DNA from: Polynucleobacter sp. AP-Reno-20A-A9
GTDB lineage: Bacteria; Pseudomonadota; Gammaproteobacteria; Burkholderiales; Burkholderiaceae
DNA: 64,000 nucleotides
NCBI RefSeq assembly: GCF_018882085.1
Contig: NZ_JACVPB010000001.1
Location: 124,001-188,000, forward strand
Direction of reading: 5' to 3'
Positions within the stretch are counted from its first letter, which is position 1; each line of letters begins with the position of its first letter. The notes under the pieces were generated by a model. That model was given only the letters and a program-made list of their open reading frames with translations, ran no database searches and was not told the DNA's origin. This document shows positions 28,244 through 37,379 of the stretch, piece after piece. Both the position numbers and the translations under genes were made by a program.

Positions 28244-29031
28244 TGGCATTAGATTTAGGTGTCTTTTGTAAGAACACCTTAGATGGCGAGGTAGTTGAGC
28301 ACTGCTTTTCTGCAGTCTTTGGTTTGGGTCAAAATACAGACCCTAGTTATTTAGATTGGCTGCTAAAAGCTTGGGGTTGGACCTTAGCAGTCGCTGGCTT
28401 GGGTCTGACAATTGCTTTGATTCTAGGCGCTGTCATGGGCACGCTGCGCACGCTCCCAGATAGCGGTAGATTGAGTAAATGGCTTATTCGCCTCTCGACA
28501 GCTTGGGTAGAGCTTTTCAGAAATATTCCCATTCTGGTTCAGGTTTTTCTCTGGTATCACGTCATCCCTGCGTTTGTGTCGCCTTTGAAGGCCTTGCCCT
28601 CCTATTGGTTGGTCAGTATTGCCTTAGGCTTTTTTACTTCTGCGCGGATTGCAGAGCAGGTGAGGGCGGGTATTCAGGCGCTTCCTAGTGGGCAGAGAAT
28701 GGCAGCCACTGCTTTAGGGCTTACTACATCACAAAGCTATCGTTATGTGATCTTGCCGATGGCATTGCGTATTGTGATTCCACCACTGACTTCAGAGAGC
28801 ATGAATCTTATTAAGAACTCTTCTGTCGCCTTTGCGGTTTCAGTTCCCGAGTTGACGCTGTTTGCAATGCAAGCTCAAGAAGAAACCTCACATGGTGTAG
28901 AAATTTATTTGGCAGTGACATTCTTGTATGCCATCTCGGCCTTTGCGGTGAATCGTGTGATGGCGGCTATTGAAAAAAGAACGCGCATTCCAGGATTTAT
29001 TGCAGCCTCCAATGATGCGGCGGTGCACTAA
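28243..29031 (+). CDS. gltJ: Amino-acid ABC transporter permease GltJ
   Basis: One of two homologous permeases forming the channel. The 262 residues have the HisM/GltJ architecture with about five hydrophobic helices and the ATPase-coupling EAA loop (MAATALGLTTSQSYRYVILP). The segment ELFRNIPILVQVFLWYHVIP is typical of polar amino-acid permeases. An N-terminal stretch of about 50 residues before the first helix is as in GltJ. It abuts gltK with no gap. Confidence 0.88.
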   Translation: MALDLGVFCKNTLDGEVVEHCFSAVFGLGQNTDPSYLDWLLKAWGWTLAVAGLGLTIALILGAVMGTLRTLPDSGRLSKWLIRLSTAWVELFRNIPILVQVFLWYHVIPAFVSPLKALPSYWLVSIALGFFTSARIAEQVRAGIQALPSGQRMAATALGLTTSQSYRYVILPMALRIVIPPLTSESMNLIKNSSVAFAVSVPELTLFAMQAQEETSHGVEIYLAVTFLYAISAFAVNRVMAAIEKRTRIPGFIAASNDAAVH

Positions 29032-29700
29032 ATGCTGAGTCTTGATCTGAGCTTTTACAACTGGGAACTTTTCACCAATTACATTCTGAAGGGCTTACTC
29101 TTTAGCGTGCAATTGACGGTGATTGCAACAGTAGGTGGAATTGTTTTTGGTACTTTCTTGGCCCTCATGCGCTTATCTGGCAAGCCTTCACTGGTTTACC
29201 CAGCCACCTTCTATGTCAACACAATGCGCTCCATTCCGCTGGTGATGGTGATTTTATGGTTCTTCTTATTAATTCCGATGTTGATAGGTCGCCCTATTGG
29301 TGCCGATCTATCAGCGACCATTACTTTTATTGCGTTCGAGGCGGCTTTCTTTTCAGAGATTGTGCGCGCAGGTATTCAGTCGGTACCTAAGGGGCAAGCC
29401 TACGCTGCAGAAGCGCTGGGCATGACCTATGGGCAAAACATGCGCTTGATTATTCTGCCGCAAGCATTCAGAAACATGATTCCTGTTTTTATGACGCAAA
29501 CGATTATTTTGTTTCAAGATACTTCATTGGTATATGCCATTGGCGCTTATGACTTGCTCAAGGGGTTTGAGATTGCCGGAAAAAATTATGGACGCCCTAT
29601 TGAGACTTATATCTTGGCGGCATTTACATATTTCATTATTTGCTTTTCGCTTTCTAAAGTGGTGCGCAAGATTCACGCCAAAATCGCCATCATTCGTTAA
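29032..29700 (+). CDS. gltK: Amino-acid ABC transporter permease GltK
   Basis: The second permease of the importer, 222 residues. The EAA loop reads YAAEALGMTYGQNMRLIILP and the N-terminal helices include GLLFSVQLTVIATVGGIVFG; MRSIPLVMVILWFFLLIP matches the conserved motif of the family. It starts immediately after the gltJ stop and is followed by gltL after 28 bp. Confidence 0.88.
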   Translation: MLSLDLSFYNWELFTNYILKGLLFSVQLTVIATVGGIVFGTFLALMRLSGKPSLVYPATFYVNTMRSIPLVMVILWFFLLIPMLIGRPIGADLSATITFIAFEAAFFSEIVRAGIQSVPKGQAYAAEALGMTYGQNMRLIILPQAFRNMIPVFMTQTIILFQDTSLVYAIGAYDLLKGFEIAGKNYGRPIETYILAAFTYFIICFSLSKVVRKIHAKIAIIR

Positions 29701-29728
29701 CTATTAATTGTGAATTGATAAAACCCAG

Positions 29729-30463
29729 ATGATTGAACTTCGCAATGTTTCTAAGTGGTATGGCTCCTTTCAGGTGTTGACGGATTGCAGTACGTCTATT
29801 GAAAAAGGGGAGGTCGTTGTCATCTGTGGACCATCTGGTTCAGGCAAATCCACCTTGATAAAAACCATCAATGCTTTGGAGCCTTTTCAGCAAGGTGAAA
29901 TCATTGTTGATGGAGTGCCATTGCATGACCCCAAAACAAATCTACCTCAATTGCGCGCTAGGGTGGGCATGGTATTTCAGCACTTCGAGCTTTTCCCGCA
30001 TTTGAGCGTTACTGAGAACCTCACTCTGGCACAAATGAAGGTCTTGGGGCGTTCTACTGATGAGGCCAATAAACATGGACTGAAGTATCTAGAGCGAGTG
30101 GGATTGCTGGCACAAAAAGATAAATTTCCGGGCCAGTTATCAGGAGGTCAACAGCAACGTGTTGCTATTGCTAGAGCTTTAAGTATGGATCCCATTGTGA
30201 TGTTATTTGACGAGCCTACTTCTGCTTTAGACCCAGAAATGGTTGGCGAAGTGTTGGATGTGATGGTCAAGCTTGCCAATGAGGGTATGACTATGTGTTG
30301 CGTCACCCATGAGATGGGCTTTGCCAGAAAAGTAAGTCATCGGGTAATTTTTATGGATCAAGGGCGCATTGTTGAGGACTGCAGCAAAGCTGAATTCTTT
30401 GACCACCCAGAAGCTCGTTCGCCAAGAGCAAAAGAGTTCCTATCAAAAATATTGGCTAACTAA
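29729..30463 (+). CDS. gltL: Amino-acid ABC transporter ATP-binding protein GltL
   Basis: The cytoplasmic ATPase powering GltIJK. The 244 residues are typical of the polar amino-acid family: [17 protein letters not shown], Walker [25 protein letters not shown], signature [16 protein letters not shown], Walker [19 protein letters not shown] and H-loop [12 protein letters not shown]. It ends 4 bp from the convergent protease gene, with no room for a separate terminator. Confidence 0.93.
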   Translation: MIELRNVSKWYGSFQVLTDCSTSIEKGEVVVICGPSGSGKSTLIKTINALEPFQQGEIIVDGVPLHDPKTNLPQLRARVGMVFQHFELFPHLSVTENLTLAQMKVLGRSTDEANKHGLKYLERVGLLAQKDKFPGQLSGGQQQRVAIARALSMDPIVMLFDEPTSALDPEMVGEVLDVMVKLANEGMTMCCVTHEMGFARKVSHRVIFMDQGRIVEDCSKAEFFDHPEARSPRAKEFLSKILAN

Positions 30464-30467
30464 TCAG

Positions 30468-31655
30468 TTAATTGGCTTGTTGCTTGGGCTTAGGTCGCTT
30501 TCCGGTTTGAGCCGTTAATTCCATCTCTTTGCCTTTGCGCAGAATAGTGAGCTTGGCATCATTGCCTGGACTAATTTGAGCAATTTGATTCAATAGGCTG
30601 CGCACATCTTTAATGGGATTGCCATTTACCGCAATCAGCACATCTCCAGGCTTCACGTCACCACGCGCCGCTGGACCACCCTCTAGAACGCCTGATAGCA
30701 AAACACCCTGAGTGTTGCCAGGCAATCCCAGAGACTCTGAGAGCTCTTTAGTGAGGTTTTGTGGCTCAACCCCGATCCAACCCCTGGTCACGCTGCCATT
30801 AGCCAGGATGGATTCCATAATTTGCTTGGCTAGGTTAATGGGGATGGCAAATCCGATACCCATAGAGCCGCCATTATTGGAGTAGATGGCCGTGTTAATT
30901 CCGATGAGATTGCCGCGTGTATCAATTAGTGCGCCCCCTGAATTTCCAGGATTAATTGCCGCATCCGTTTGAATAAAGTTTTCAAAGGTATTGATGCCTA
31001 GATGGTCGCGCCCTAAAGCAGAAACAATTCCGGAGGTCACTGTTTGGCCAACGCCAAAAGGATTGCCGATTGCGAGAACGACATCGCCAACATGCACGGA
31101 TTCAAATTTGCCCAGGGTGATTGGGGTTGGCAATTGTTTAGCTTCAATCTTTAAAACAGCTATATCAGTTTCTGGATCACTACCAATGACTTGCGCTTTA
31201 ACCTTGCGTCCATCGGAGAGGGCGACATCAATGTCATCTGCATCGCTAATGACGTGATGATTGGTCAAGATATAGCCTTCTGGGCTTACTAAAACACCAG
31301 ATCCCAAGCTAGAGCTCGGCTCCTCTTCCGGGGGTTGATCTCCAAAAAAGAATTTAAATAACGGATCTCCAGAATTTGGAGTGGCGCCTTTACGGGTCTT
31401 GGGCTTAGCCGGGGTTTTACTAGTAAAGATATTTACTACCGCAGGCATGGAGCGCTTCACAGCTTCGTGATACGAGCCGGGGCTGAGTTGACCGTCATAG
31501 CTACTTTCTTTTAGTGAAACGGTGTCCACTAAAGATCCTACCCTCGACTCTGAAAGCCACTCTGGCTTCAAGGTGGCAACAATAAATAAAGCCGCCAACA
31601 TCACAGTGACAGCTTGAGCAAATAAGAGCCAATATTTTTGAAGAGAGGAATTCAT
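30468..31655 (-). CDS. HtrA/DegS-type serine protease with one PDZ domain
   Basis: A periplasmic quality-control or stress-sensing protease. The 395 residues begin with a membrane-anchoring helix (LLFAQAVTVMLAALFIVATL) rather than a cleaved signal. The chymotrypsin-like domain has the catalytic His in TNHHV, Asp in ETDIAVLKI and Ser in INPGNSGGALID. A single PDZ domain follows (about 285-375, DVKPGDVLIAVNGNPIKDV), as in DegS/AlgW rather than two-PDZ DegP. Whether it cleaves an anti-sigma factor cannot be told from the sequence. It is 10 bp downstream of the TPR glycosyltransferase gene. Confidence 0.88.
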   Translation of the reverse strand: MNSSLQKYWLLFAQAVTVMLAALFIVATLKPEWLSESRVGSLVDTVSLKESSYDGQLSPGSYHEAVKRSMPAVVNIFTSKTPAKPKTRKGATPNSGDPLFKFFFGDQPPEEEPSSSLGSGVLVSPEGYILTNHHVISDADDIDVALSDGRKVKAQVIGSDPETDIAVLKIEAKQLPTPITLGKFESVHVGDVVLAIGNPFGVGQTVTSGIVSALGRDHLGINTFENFIQTDAAINPGNSGGALIDTRGNLIGINTAIYSNNGGSMGIGFAIPINLAKQIMESILANGSVTRGWIGVEPQNLTKELSESLGLPGNTQGVLLSGVLEGGPAARGDVKPGDVLIAVNGNPIKDVRSLLNQIAQISPGNDAKLTILRKGKEMELTAQTGKRPKPKQQAN

Positions 31656-31665
31656 GGGGGGTATT

Positions 31666-33900
31666 TTATTTTCGGGTCTGTTGAATCAGAAAATCTTCTA
31701 ATGCTGTGATGGGCTCTAGGTCATTCAATAAAAGTACTTTAGGTTGTGCAATCTTATCCCTATACGAATTCAGCAGTTCTGGATTCTGAATTAACTCTAC
31801 TACTAAATGAATATAGTCGCCGACTGATCTGCAAACCATGTCTTCAAGACCAATGCGATGCAGGATCGCACTAGCAAGCCGGCCGCGCATTCTGGCGCCC
31901 TCAATAGTGACTACTGGCAGATCACATGCAATTGCTTGCAAGGCTGTATTAAATCCCGAAAACCCGATGGTGTCTAAGTACAAGTCTGCTTTTTGCATGA
32001 GTCCATGAAACTCTTCCTTCTTCAAAAAAGGAATAAAGCGCAGAAATTGATTAGCATCGAGCTGGGCATTTGCAAAAGCAAGCTGTAAACGCTCTTTCAG
32101 AATTGAAGTGAGGTTCGCTTCGAAGTTAAAGAAGATAAATTGGCATTGACCAAGCTTCTTTGCAATCTCAATAAATATAAAGTCATGGCTTGGCATGTAT
32201 TTTGAGGGCGATCCAGCGCATAACAGTATAGGCAGGGAGGGATCAATACCAAGACTCTCTAGATTCGGACTTTGCGCTACAACATTCTGATACTCAACAT
32301 AAGTGCCCAGGTTTGGAAGCTTGATTATTTCTTCACTGTAAAGACTATGGGCATCATCTGGCTCGAGCAGCTCGGCTGATAGAAAGGCGTCGATCGTAGG
32401 GATGCCAGTAGTTTCTGGGTGGCCCCAGCTGACTACCTGCAGCGGTGCCAATCGCAAGCAGGCTAGCGCTTTACTTACTGTATCCATGCCAATCTCTGGA
32501 TACAGAACGACATCTAGGTTTTGATTGGCAATGATCTGGGCGGCAGCAAGAACATCGGTGCCACAGTTGCTGTAGCTGGCTGCCCTTGATTTAGCCAGCT
32601 GAGTTTCTTCATCTTCTATGCCGTTGGTATTGAAGATATGCAGCTCAAATTGGTCTGGGTTGAGTTGGTTTACCCATCCCTTGGTAATGGCATGCCAAAC
32701 AGGGTGGCTACAAATAAAGCTACTAATAATGCCAACCTGGATTTTGGAGTTAACTTGGATGGAAACGCTTTGCTTAGCATCCAATCGATCTTGCAAAGGG
32801 CGGGCTAAGCCGGCGCAAATTGCCCCAAATTGCGATAGAAGGGGTTTGTTGTCCTCGTCTTGATAAGCCAGATAAAACGGGTGACGGGCAATCAACTTCT
32901 GGAGGAGTGAAGGGTCGATTTTTTGCTGGGGTATTGTTCTTACAAATTCTAGTTGCTGAGTAAATGTGCCCCTGGAATGGCTCAACTCCTTTTCGCTTTT
33001 TGCGACCTTGGGTATCTGCGCGATAGTTAAAGCAATATGAGTTTCTATATCAGCTGTATCCAGCTCTAGTGACTTTGCATAGTAGGTTTTTGCCAAATCA
33101 CCATCGCCGATGTCGTAGTAAATCTCGCCTAATAAGTAAAAGGTTTTCGCATTGCCGGAGTTGATCTTTAGTGCATGTTGATAGCAGTCAATAGCCGCTT
33201 CATATTGCTTATATTTTTTTAGGCTGTTACCAAAGTTCAGACAGGCATCAAGATAGTGTGGATTAATTTGTAATGCTCGTTCAAAGCATTGAAAGGCATC
33301 ATCGTAGTGTTCTATTTGAGTGAACGCATTTCCCAGATTGTTGTAGGCAATTGCAAAGTGAGGATTGGCTTGAATTGCATTCTCTAATATAGCAATCGCT
33401 TTATCAGTCTTACCCATTTCAAGTAAGAGAATGCCCTGGTTGCTTAAGGCTTCAGCGTAGTTTGGCCGCAAGGCTAAGGCGCTCTCATAAGCCTTATTTG
33501 CCTCATCATTTTTGCCCAAACCCTTTAATGCATTACCGCGATTATTGTGGGTTTCTGGAATATTTGAGTCGCACTGAATTGCTAAATTAAAAAATTGCAG
33601 CGCTTCTGCATATTCAAGAAGTGCGTGATGTACTAAACCTAAATTACTGAGCGTTTGTGCAGAATCAGGAGCAAGCCGATTTGCTCGGTTTAAAAAGTCT
33701 AATGCAGTTGAATAATGTTGTTTTTGATATGAGCGGATTCCCAAAAGATTGAGAGCATCAACATTATTTTCATCCAGTTGATGCGCGAGCAAAAAATGTT
33801 TATCCGCTTCCTCTAGCTTTCCTTGTTGGAGCAATACCAAGCCATTTTGAAAAATGAGTTGAGATTGCTCCCGCGTTTCTTGTTGTGAACGGTTGGACAA
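31666..33900 (-). CDS. TPR protein with O-GlcNAc-transferase-like (GT41) C-terminal domain
   Basis: The 744 residues contain roughly nine tandem TPRs (about 12-300), with consensus forms such as NLGNAFTQIEHYDDAFQCFE and AEALSNQGILLLEMGKTDKA, then a GT41/SPINDLY-type region from about 390: VSWGHPETTGIPTIDAFLSA in the first half and FSGFNTALQAIACDLPVVTI with EGARMRGRLASA in the UDP-binding half. Homologues transfer a sugar from UDP-sugar to Ser/Thr of proteins, or N-glycosylate adhesins. No signal peptide is seen, so it is cytoplasmic. No obvious target is adjacent; neighbours are mscL and the protease. Function is inferred from family only. Confidence 0.8.
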   Translation of the reverse strand: MSNRSQQETREQSQLIFQNGLVLLQQGKLEEADKHFLLAHQLDENNVDALNLLGIRSYQKQHYSTALDFLNRANRLAPDSAQTLSNLGLVHHALLEYAEALQFFNLAIQCDSNIPETHNNRGNALKGLGKNDEANKAYESALALRPNYAEALSNQGILLLEMGKTDKAIAILENAIQANPHFAIAYNNLGNAFTQIEHYDDAFQCFERALQINPHYLDACLNFGNSLKKYKQYEAAIDCYQHALKINSGNAKTFYLLGEIYYDIGDGDLAKTYYAKSLELDTADIETHIALTIAQIPKVAKSEKELSHSRGTFTQQLEFVRTIPQQKIDPSLLQKLIARHPFYLAYQDEDNKPLLSQFGAICAGLARPLQDRLDAKQSVSIQVNSKIQVGIISSFICSHPVWHAITKGWVNQLNPDQFELHIFNTNGIEDEETQLAKSRAASYSNCGTDVLAAAQIIANQNLDVVLYPEIGMDTVSKALACLRLAPLQVVSWGHPETTGIPTIDAFLSAELLEPDDAHSLYSEEIIKLPNLGTYVEYQNVVAQSPNLESLGIDPSLPILLCAGSPSKYMPSHDFIFIEIAKKLGQCQFIFFNFEANLTSILKERLQLAFANAQLDANQFLRFIPFLKKEEFHGLMQKADLYLDTIGFSGFNTALQAIACDLPVVTIEGARMRGRLASAILHRIGLEDMVCRSVGDYIHLVVELIQNPELLNSYRDKIAQPKVLLLNDLEPITALEDFLIQQTRK

Positions 33901-33901
33901 A

Positions 33902-34324
33902 TTATTTTTTTAGACTGTCACGAATTTCACGAAGCAACACTACGTCTTCCGGAATCGGTGGGGGAGGGGGTGCATCCATGAGGCGAACCTTGTTTACTAC
34001 TTTGACCATCTGGAAGATGACAAAAGCTAAAAGGAAAAAATTGATGGAAATGGTGATGAAATTGCCATAGGCAAAGATGGGCACCCCGGCTTTTTTGAGG
34101 GCATCAAAGGTTCTAGGTACACCCTCCGGCACATGGCCTAAGACGATAAATAGGTTGGTAAAGTCAATATGACCACCCAAAAGGGTGGAAATAACAGGCA
34201 TAACGATGTCATTTACAAGGGAATCTACGATTTTCCCAAAGGCGCCGCCAATGATGACACCCACCGCCAAGTCGATCACATTGCCCTTTACGGCAAAGTC
34301 CCGAAACTCCTTTAAAACGCTCAT
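33902..34324 (-). CDS. mscL: Large-conductance mechanosensitive channel
   Basis: MscL opens under membrane tension to release solutes during hypo-osmotic shock. The 140 residues show the family order: [20 protein letters not shown] (first helix and gate), [18 protein letters not shown], a periplasmic loop, [20 protein letters not shown] (second helix) and a C-terminal cytoplasmic bundle with a proline run and [12 protein letters not shown] near-perfect Shine-Dalgarno (AAGGAGAG) precedes the ATG. It is divergent from petA. Confidence 0.95.
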   Translation of the reverse strand: MSVLKEFRDFAVKGNVIDLAVGVIIGGAFGKIVDSLVNDIVMPVISTLLGGHIDFTNLFIVLGHVPEGVPRTFDALKKAGVPIFAYGNFITISINFFLLAFVIFQMVKVVNKVRLMDAPPPPPIPEDVVLLREIRDSLKK

Positions 34325-34351
34325 AAATGCTCTCCTTTTAATTTAGATCCC

Positions 34352-34371
34352 GATTAACCCGAGATTAACCC
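34352..34371. promoter_or_regulatory. Direct repeats upstream of petA (candidate activator site)
   Basis: GATTAACCC occurs at 34352-34360 and 34363-34371, 11 bases apart start to start, about one helical turn. The second copy ends 10 bases before the predicted petA -35. The spacing and position fit tandem binding by an activator of petABC, or a regulator of mscL transcribed the other way. No protein can be assigned. Confidence 0.35.
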
Positions 34372-34381
34372 CATAACTTTC

Positions 34382-34409
34382 TTGCTTACCCCACTTTTTA
34401 CTTTAAAAT
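34382..34409 (+). promoter_or_regulatory. Predicted promoter of petABC
   Basis: TTGCTT (34382-34387) and TAAAAT (34404-34409), with a 16-base spacer, are a fair sigma70 match. The leader to the petA ATG would be about 46 nt and contains CTAGGA, 9 bases before the start, as ribosome-binding site. Confidence 0.45.
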
Positions 34410-34461
34410 CCTACCTTTAAGCAATTTCCACCCATAAATACCCTTTCTAGGAATTTTGTAA

Positions 34462-35064
34462 ATGAGTGACAAGCCCTGTATGGACAAGGATCGCCGTAAC
34501 TGGTTGATCGCCACATCGGCGGTTGGTGGCGTAGGTGCAGCCGCAGCCCTTTACCCTTTTGTAGACAGTTTTGAGCCTTCTGAGCGTGCAAAAGCCGCTG
34601 GCGCTGCTGTTGAAATTGATATCTCTGGGATGCAGCCAGATGAGATGAGAATGGTGGAGTGGCGCGGTAAGCCGGTTTGGGTAGTTCGTCGTACACCCGA
34701 GCAAGTTGCTGAGTTGTCCAAGATTGATAACGAATTAGCTGACCCAAATTCATTGCGTGACCCATCTCAATTCACGCCTCCTTATGCTCAGAATCAATGG
34801 CGCTCCATTAAGCCTGAGTACCTTGTAGTGGTTGGTATTTGCACCCATTTGGGCTGCTCCCCAACGCCGAAATTTGAAGCGGGTGCCCAGCCATCATTGC
34901 CAAACACTTGGCCAGGTGGCTTCCTTTGCCCATGTCATGGTTCCACATTTGATATGGCAGGCCGCGTATTTAAGAACAAACCAGCCCCAGACAACCTTGA
35001 AGTGCCGCCACACATGTATTTGAGCGACACCAAGATTCTGATCGGCGACGATAAGAAGGCCTAA
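34462..35064 (+). CDS. petA: Ubiquinol-cytochrome c reductase, Rieske iron-sulfur subunit
   Basis: The Rieske protein carries electrons from ubiquinol to cytochrome c1 in complex III. The 200 residues begin with a twin-arginine-like signal anchor (DRRNWLIATSAVGGVGAAAA), implying Tat export by the machinery at 22696. The 2Fe-2S ligands are in CTHLGCSP and CPCHGSTFD. The typical PAPDNLEVPPH follows. petB starts 10 bp later. Confidence 0.96.
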   Translation: MSDKPCMDKDRRNWLIATSAVGGVGAAAALYPFVDSFEPSERAKAAGAAVEIDISGMQPDEMRMVEWRGKPVWVVRRTPEQVAELSKIDNELADPNSLRDPSQFTPPYAQNQWRSIKPEYLVVVGICTHLGCSPTPKFEAGAQPSLPNTWPGGFLCPCHGSTFDMAGRVFKNKPAPDNLEVPPHMYLSDTKILIGDDKKA

Positions 35065-35074
35065 GGAGAGATAA

Positions 35075-36475
35075 ATGGCATTCCACGAAAAAGAAGTTCC
35101 AGCAGACGCCTCCGCAGCCCAAAAGCTCATGGCTTGGGTTGACTCACGCCTACCTGTAACAGAAGCATTTAAGCGTCATATGAGTGAGTATTACGCGCCG
35201 AAGAATTTAAATTTCTTCTACATCTTTGGTGCATTGGCTATCGTAGTTTTGGTAAACCAAATACTTACCGGTATTTTCTTAACCATGAACTACAAGCCTG
35301 ATGCTGCAAAGGCTTTTGAGTCAGTTGAATACATCATGCGCGAAGTTCCATGGGGTTGGATGATTCGCTATATGCACTCCACTGGCGCCTCTATGTTCTT
35401 TGTGGTGGTTTATATGCACATGTTCCGTGGTTTGATCTACGGTTCTTATCGCAAGCCGCGTGAACTCATTTGGATCTTCGGTTGCGCAATTTTCTTGTGC
35501 TTGATGGGCGAGGCTTTTTTTGGTTACTTGCTTCCATGGGGTCAAATGTCCTACTGGGGAGCTCAAGTGATTGTGAACTTGTTCTCTGCAATTCCGTTCA
35601 TTGGTCCAGACCTTTCCTTATGGTTGCGTGGTGATTATGTTGTGGGTGATGCAACCCTCAATCGTTTCTTCGCATTCCATGTGATTGCAATTCCATTGGT
35701 ATTGGTTGGCTTGGTTGCAGCCCATATTTTGGCTCTGCATGAAGTGGGTTCAAACAACCCGGATGGCGTTGAAATTAAAGAAAACTTGGATGCAAATGGC
35801 CACCCAGTGGATGGCATTCCATTCCACCCTTACTACAGCGTGCATGATGTAATGTACTTGGGCGGCTTCCTGATTATTTTTGCAAGCATCGTGTTCTTTG
35901 CTCCAGAGATGGGCGGTTACTTCCTCGAAGCAAATAACTTCATCCCTGCAAATCCATTGCAAACGCCTCCGCACATTGCTCCGGTTTGGTATTTCACACC
36001 GTTCTACTCAATGTTGCGCGCAACTACAACAAACTTCTTGTTACCTTTATGGATCTTCTTAGCAGTCATTCTTGGAATGTTTGCCTTGAAGAGTAAAAAC
36101 CTCAAGGTGAAGGGCGCATGTGCTGCAATCGCTCTCGTGTTGGCGGCTGGCTTCTACTTATTTGATGCTAAGTTCTGGGGTGTTGTGATCATGGGCGGTT
36201 CTGTTGTGATCATGTTCTTCTTGCCTTGGCTTGATAACTCACCAGTGAAGTCCATTCGCTATCGCCCACATTTCCATAAATACATTTATGGCGTGTTTGT
36301 GGTGAGCTTTGTGATCTTGGGTTACTTAGGTATTCAGCCACCATCACCAGTATTTGAAAAGATTTCTCAGGTATGTACTATTTATTATCTGGGCTTCTTC
36401 TTAGGAATGCCGTTCTGGAGCACGCTTGGTAAATTTAAGCCAGTTCCATCACGCGTTACTTTTAAGTCCCATTAA
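35075..36475 (+). CDS. petB: Ubiquinol-cytochrome c reductase, cytochrome b subunit
   Basis: Cytochrome b carries the Qo and Qi sites and two haems. The 466 residues include the haem-ligand histidines in WMIRYMHSTGASMFFVVVYM and RFFAFHVIAIPLVLVGLVAA, GYLLPWGQMSYWGAQVI, and the Qo-site PEMGG region (here APEMGGYFLEA; the related classical motif is PEWY). Eight or more hydrophobic helices are present, as a full-length b rather than split b6/IV. AAGGAGAG precedes the ATG. Confidence 0.96.
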   Translation: MAFHEKEVPADASAAQKLMAWVDSRLPVTEAFKRHMSEYYAPKNLNFFYIFGALAIVVLVNQILTGIFLTMNYKPDAAKAFESVEYIMREVPWGWMIRYMHSTGASMFFVVVYMHMFRGLIYGSYRKPRELIWIFGCAIFLCLMGEAFFGYLLPWGQMSYWGAQVIVNLFSAIPFIGPDLSLWLRGDYVVGDATLNRFFAFHVIAIPLVLVGLVAAHILALHEVGSNNPDGVEIKENLDANGHPVDGIPFHPYYSVHDVMYLGGFLIIFASIVFFAPEMGGYFLEANNFIPANPLQTPPHIAPVWYFTPFYSMLRATTTNFLLPLWIFLAVILGMFALKSKNLKVKGACAAIALVLAAGFYLFDAKFWGVVIMGGSVVIMFFLPWLDNSPVKSIRYRPHFHKYIYGVFVVSFVILGYLGIQPPSPVFEKISQVCTIYYLGFFLGMPFWSTLGKFKPVPSRVTFKSH

Positions 36476-36506
36476 TTCAGACACCAAAGAGAAACTAGGA
36501 ACTAGT

Positions 36507-37280
36507 ATGAAACGAATTCTGCAAACTTTGATGGGCGTCTGCCAAGCAACAGTATTGGTTGCGGCCCTGGGCTTTGGCGTTAGTGCCAATGCAAATGAAG
36601 GTGGCTTCCCTTTAGATCAAGCCCCTAATCGCGTTAGTAACAATGCCTCATTGCAAAACGGTGCAAAGATATTTGTGAACTACTGCTTGAACTGCCATGC
36701 AGCCGCGAGCATGCGTTACAACCGTTTGCGCGATATTGGCTTGACCGATCAACAAATCAAAGACAACCTCATTTTGACTGATGCCAAAGTGGGTGACTTG
36801 ATGACTATCTCCATGACACCAAAAGAAGGCAAAGCTTTCTTTGGTAAGAACCCACCAGATTTATCGGTTGAGGCTCGTGCCCGTGGAGCTGATTGGCTCT
36901 ATACCTACTTCCGTACTTTTTACAAAGATGATACGACTCAGACCGGTTGGAATAATTTGGTCTACCCTAAAGTCGGTATGCCACACGTTCTCTGGCAGTT
37001 GCAAGGTGAGCGTGCTGCCAAGTTTGACGTGCGCAAAGATCCTCATGATGAAAGCAGAACAGAGGAAGTTTTTGTTGGGTTTGAGCAGTTAACTCCTGGC
37101 ACGATGAAGCCACAAGAGTATGACGACAATATCGCCGACTTAGTTGCTTTCATGTCATGGATGGCTGAACCGGTGCAGTTAGAGCGTAAACGTCTTGGCG
37201 TAATGGTGCTCTTGTTCTTGGCTATCTTCACCCTCTTGGCTTGGCGCTTGAATAAAGCCTATTGGAAAGATATTCACTAA
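36507..37280 (+). CDS. petC: Ubiquinol-cytochrome c reductase, cytochrome c1 subunit
   Basis: Cytochrome c1 accepts electrons from the Rieske centre and passes them to soluble cytochrome c. The 257 residues start with a signal peptide (cleavage after ANA), followed by the haem site NYCLNCHAAASMRYN, KVGMPHVLWQLQG, and the C-terminal membrane anchor LGVMVLLFLAIFTLLAW. The frame extends upstream into petB to 36426, but ATG 36507 is chosen because it begins the signal peptide and is preceded by CTAGGA. Confidence 0.95.
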   Translation: MKRILQTLMGVCQATVLVAALGFGVSANANEGGFPLDQAPNRVSNNASLQNGAKIFVNYCLNCHAAASMRYNRLRDIGLTDQQIKDNLILTDAKVGDLMTISMTPKEGKAFFGKNPPDLSVEARARGADWLYTYFRTFYKDDTTQTGWNNLVYPKVGMPHVLWQLQGERAAKFDVRKDPHDESRTEEVFVGFEQLTPGTMKPQEYDDNIADLVAFMSWMAEPVQLERKRLGVMVLLFLAIFTLLAWRLNKAYWKDIH

Positions 37281-37290
37281 TTAAATTTGA

Positions 37291-37312
37291 TGGGTCCTGA
37301 AGCTAGGGCCCA
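37291..37312 (+). terminator. Hairpin after petC (possible terminator)
   Basis: TGGGTCCT and AGGGCCCA pair over 8 bp (one wobble) around a GAAGCT loop, 10 bp after the petC stop. No U-tract follows, so it may be an attenuating or mRNA-stabilising hairpin between petC and sspA instead of a strong terminator. Confidence 0.35.
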
Positions 37313-37379
37313 TTAGTGAAAAGATTTAACGCTGTTGTGCGTTTGTTGTATTGAAGTAGAAATTTAAGGAAATAAATTT

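Noticed and set aside
36426-36506. Longer petC reading frame starting within petB
   Set aside because: The extension has no signal-peptide character and the ATG at 36507 has both a ribosome site and a proper signal sequence.
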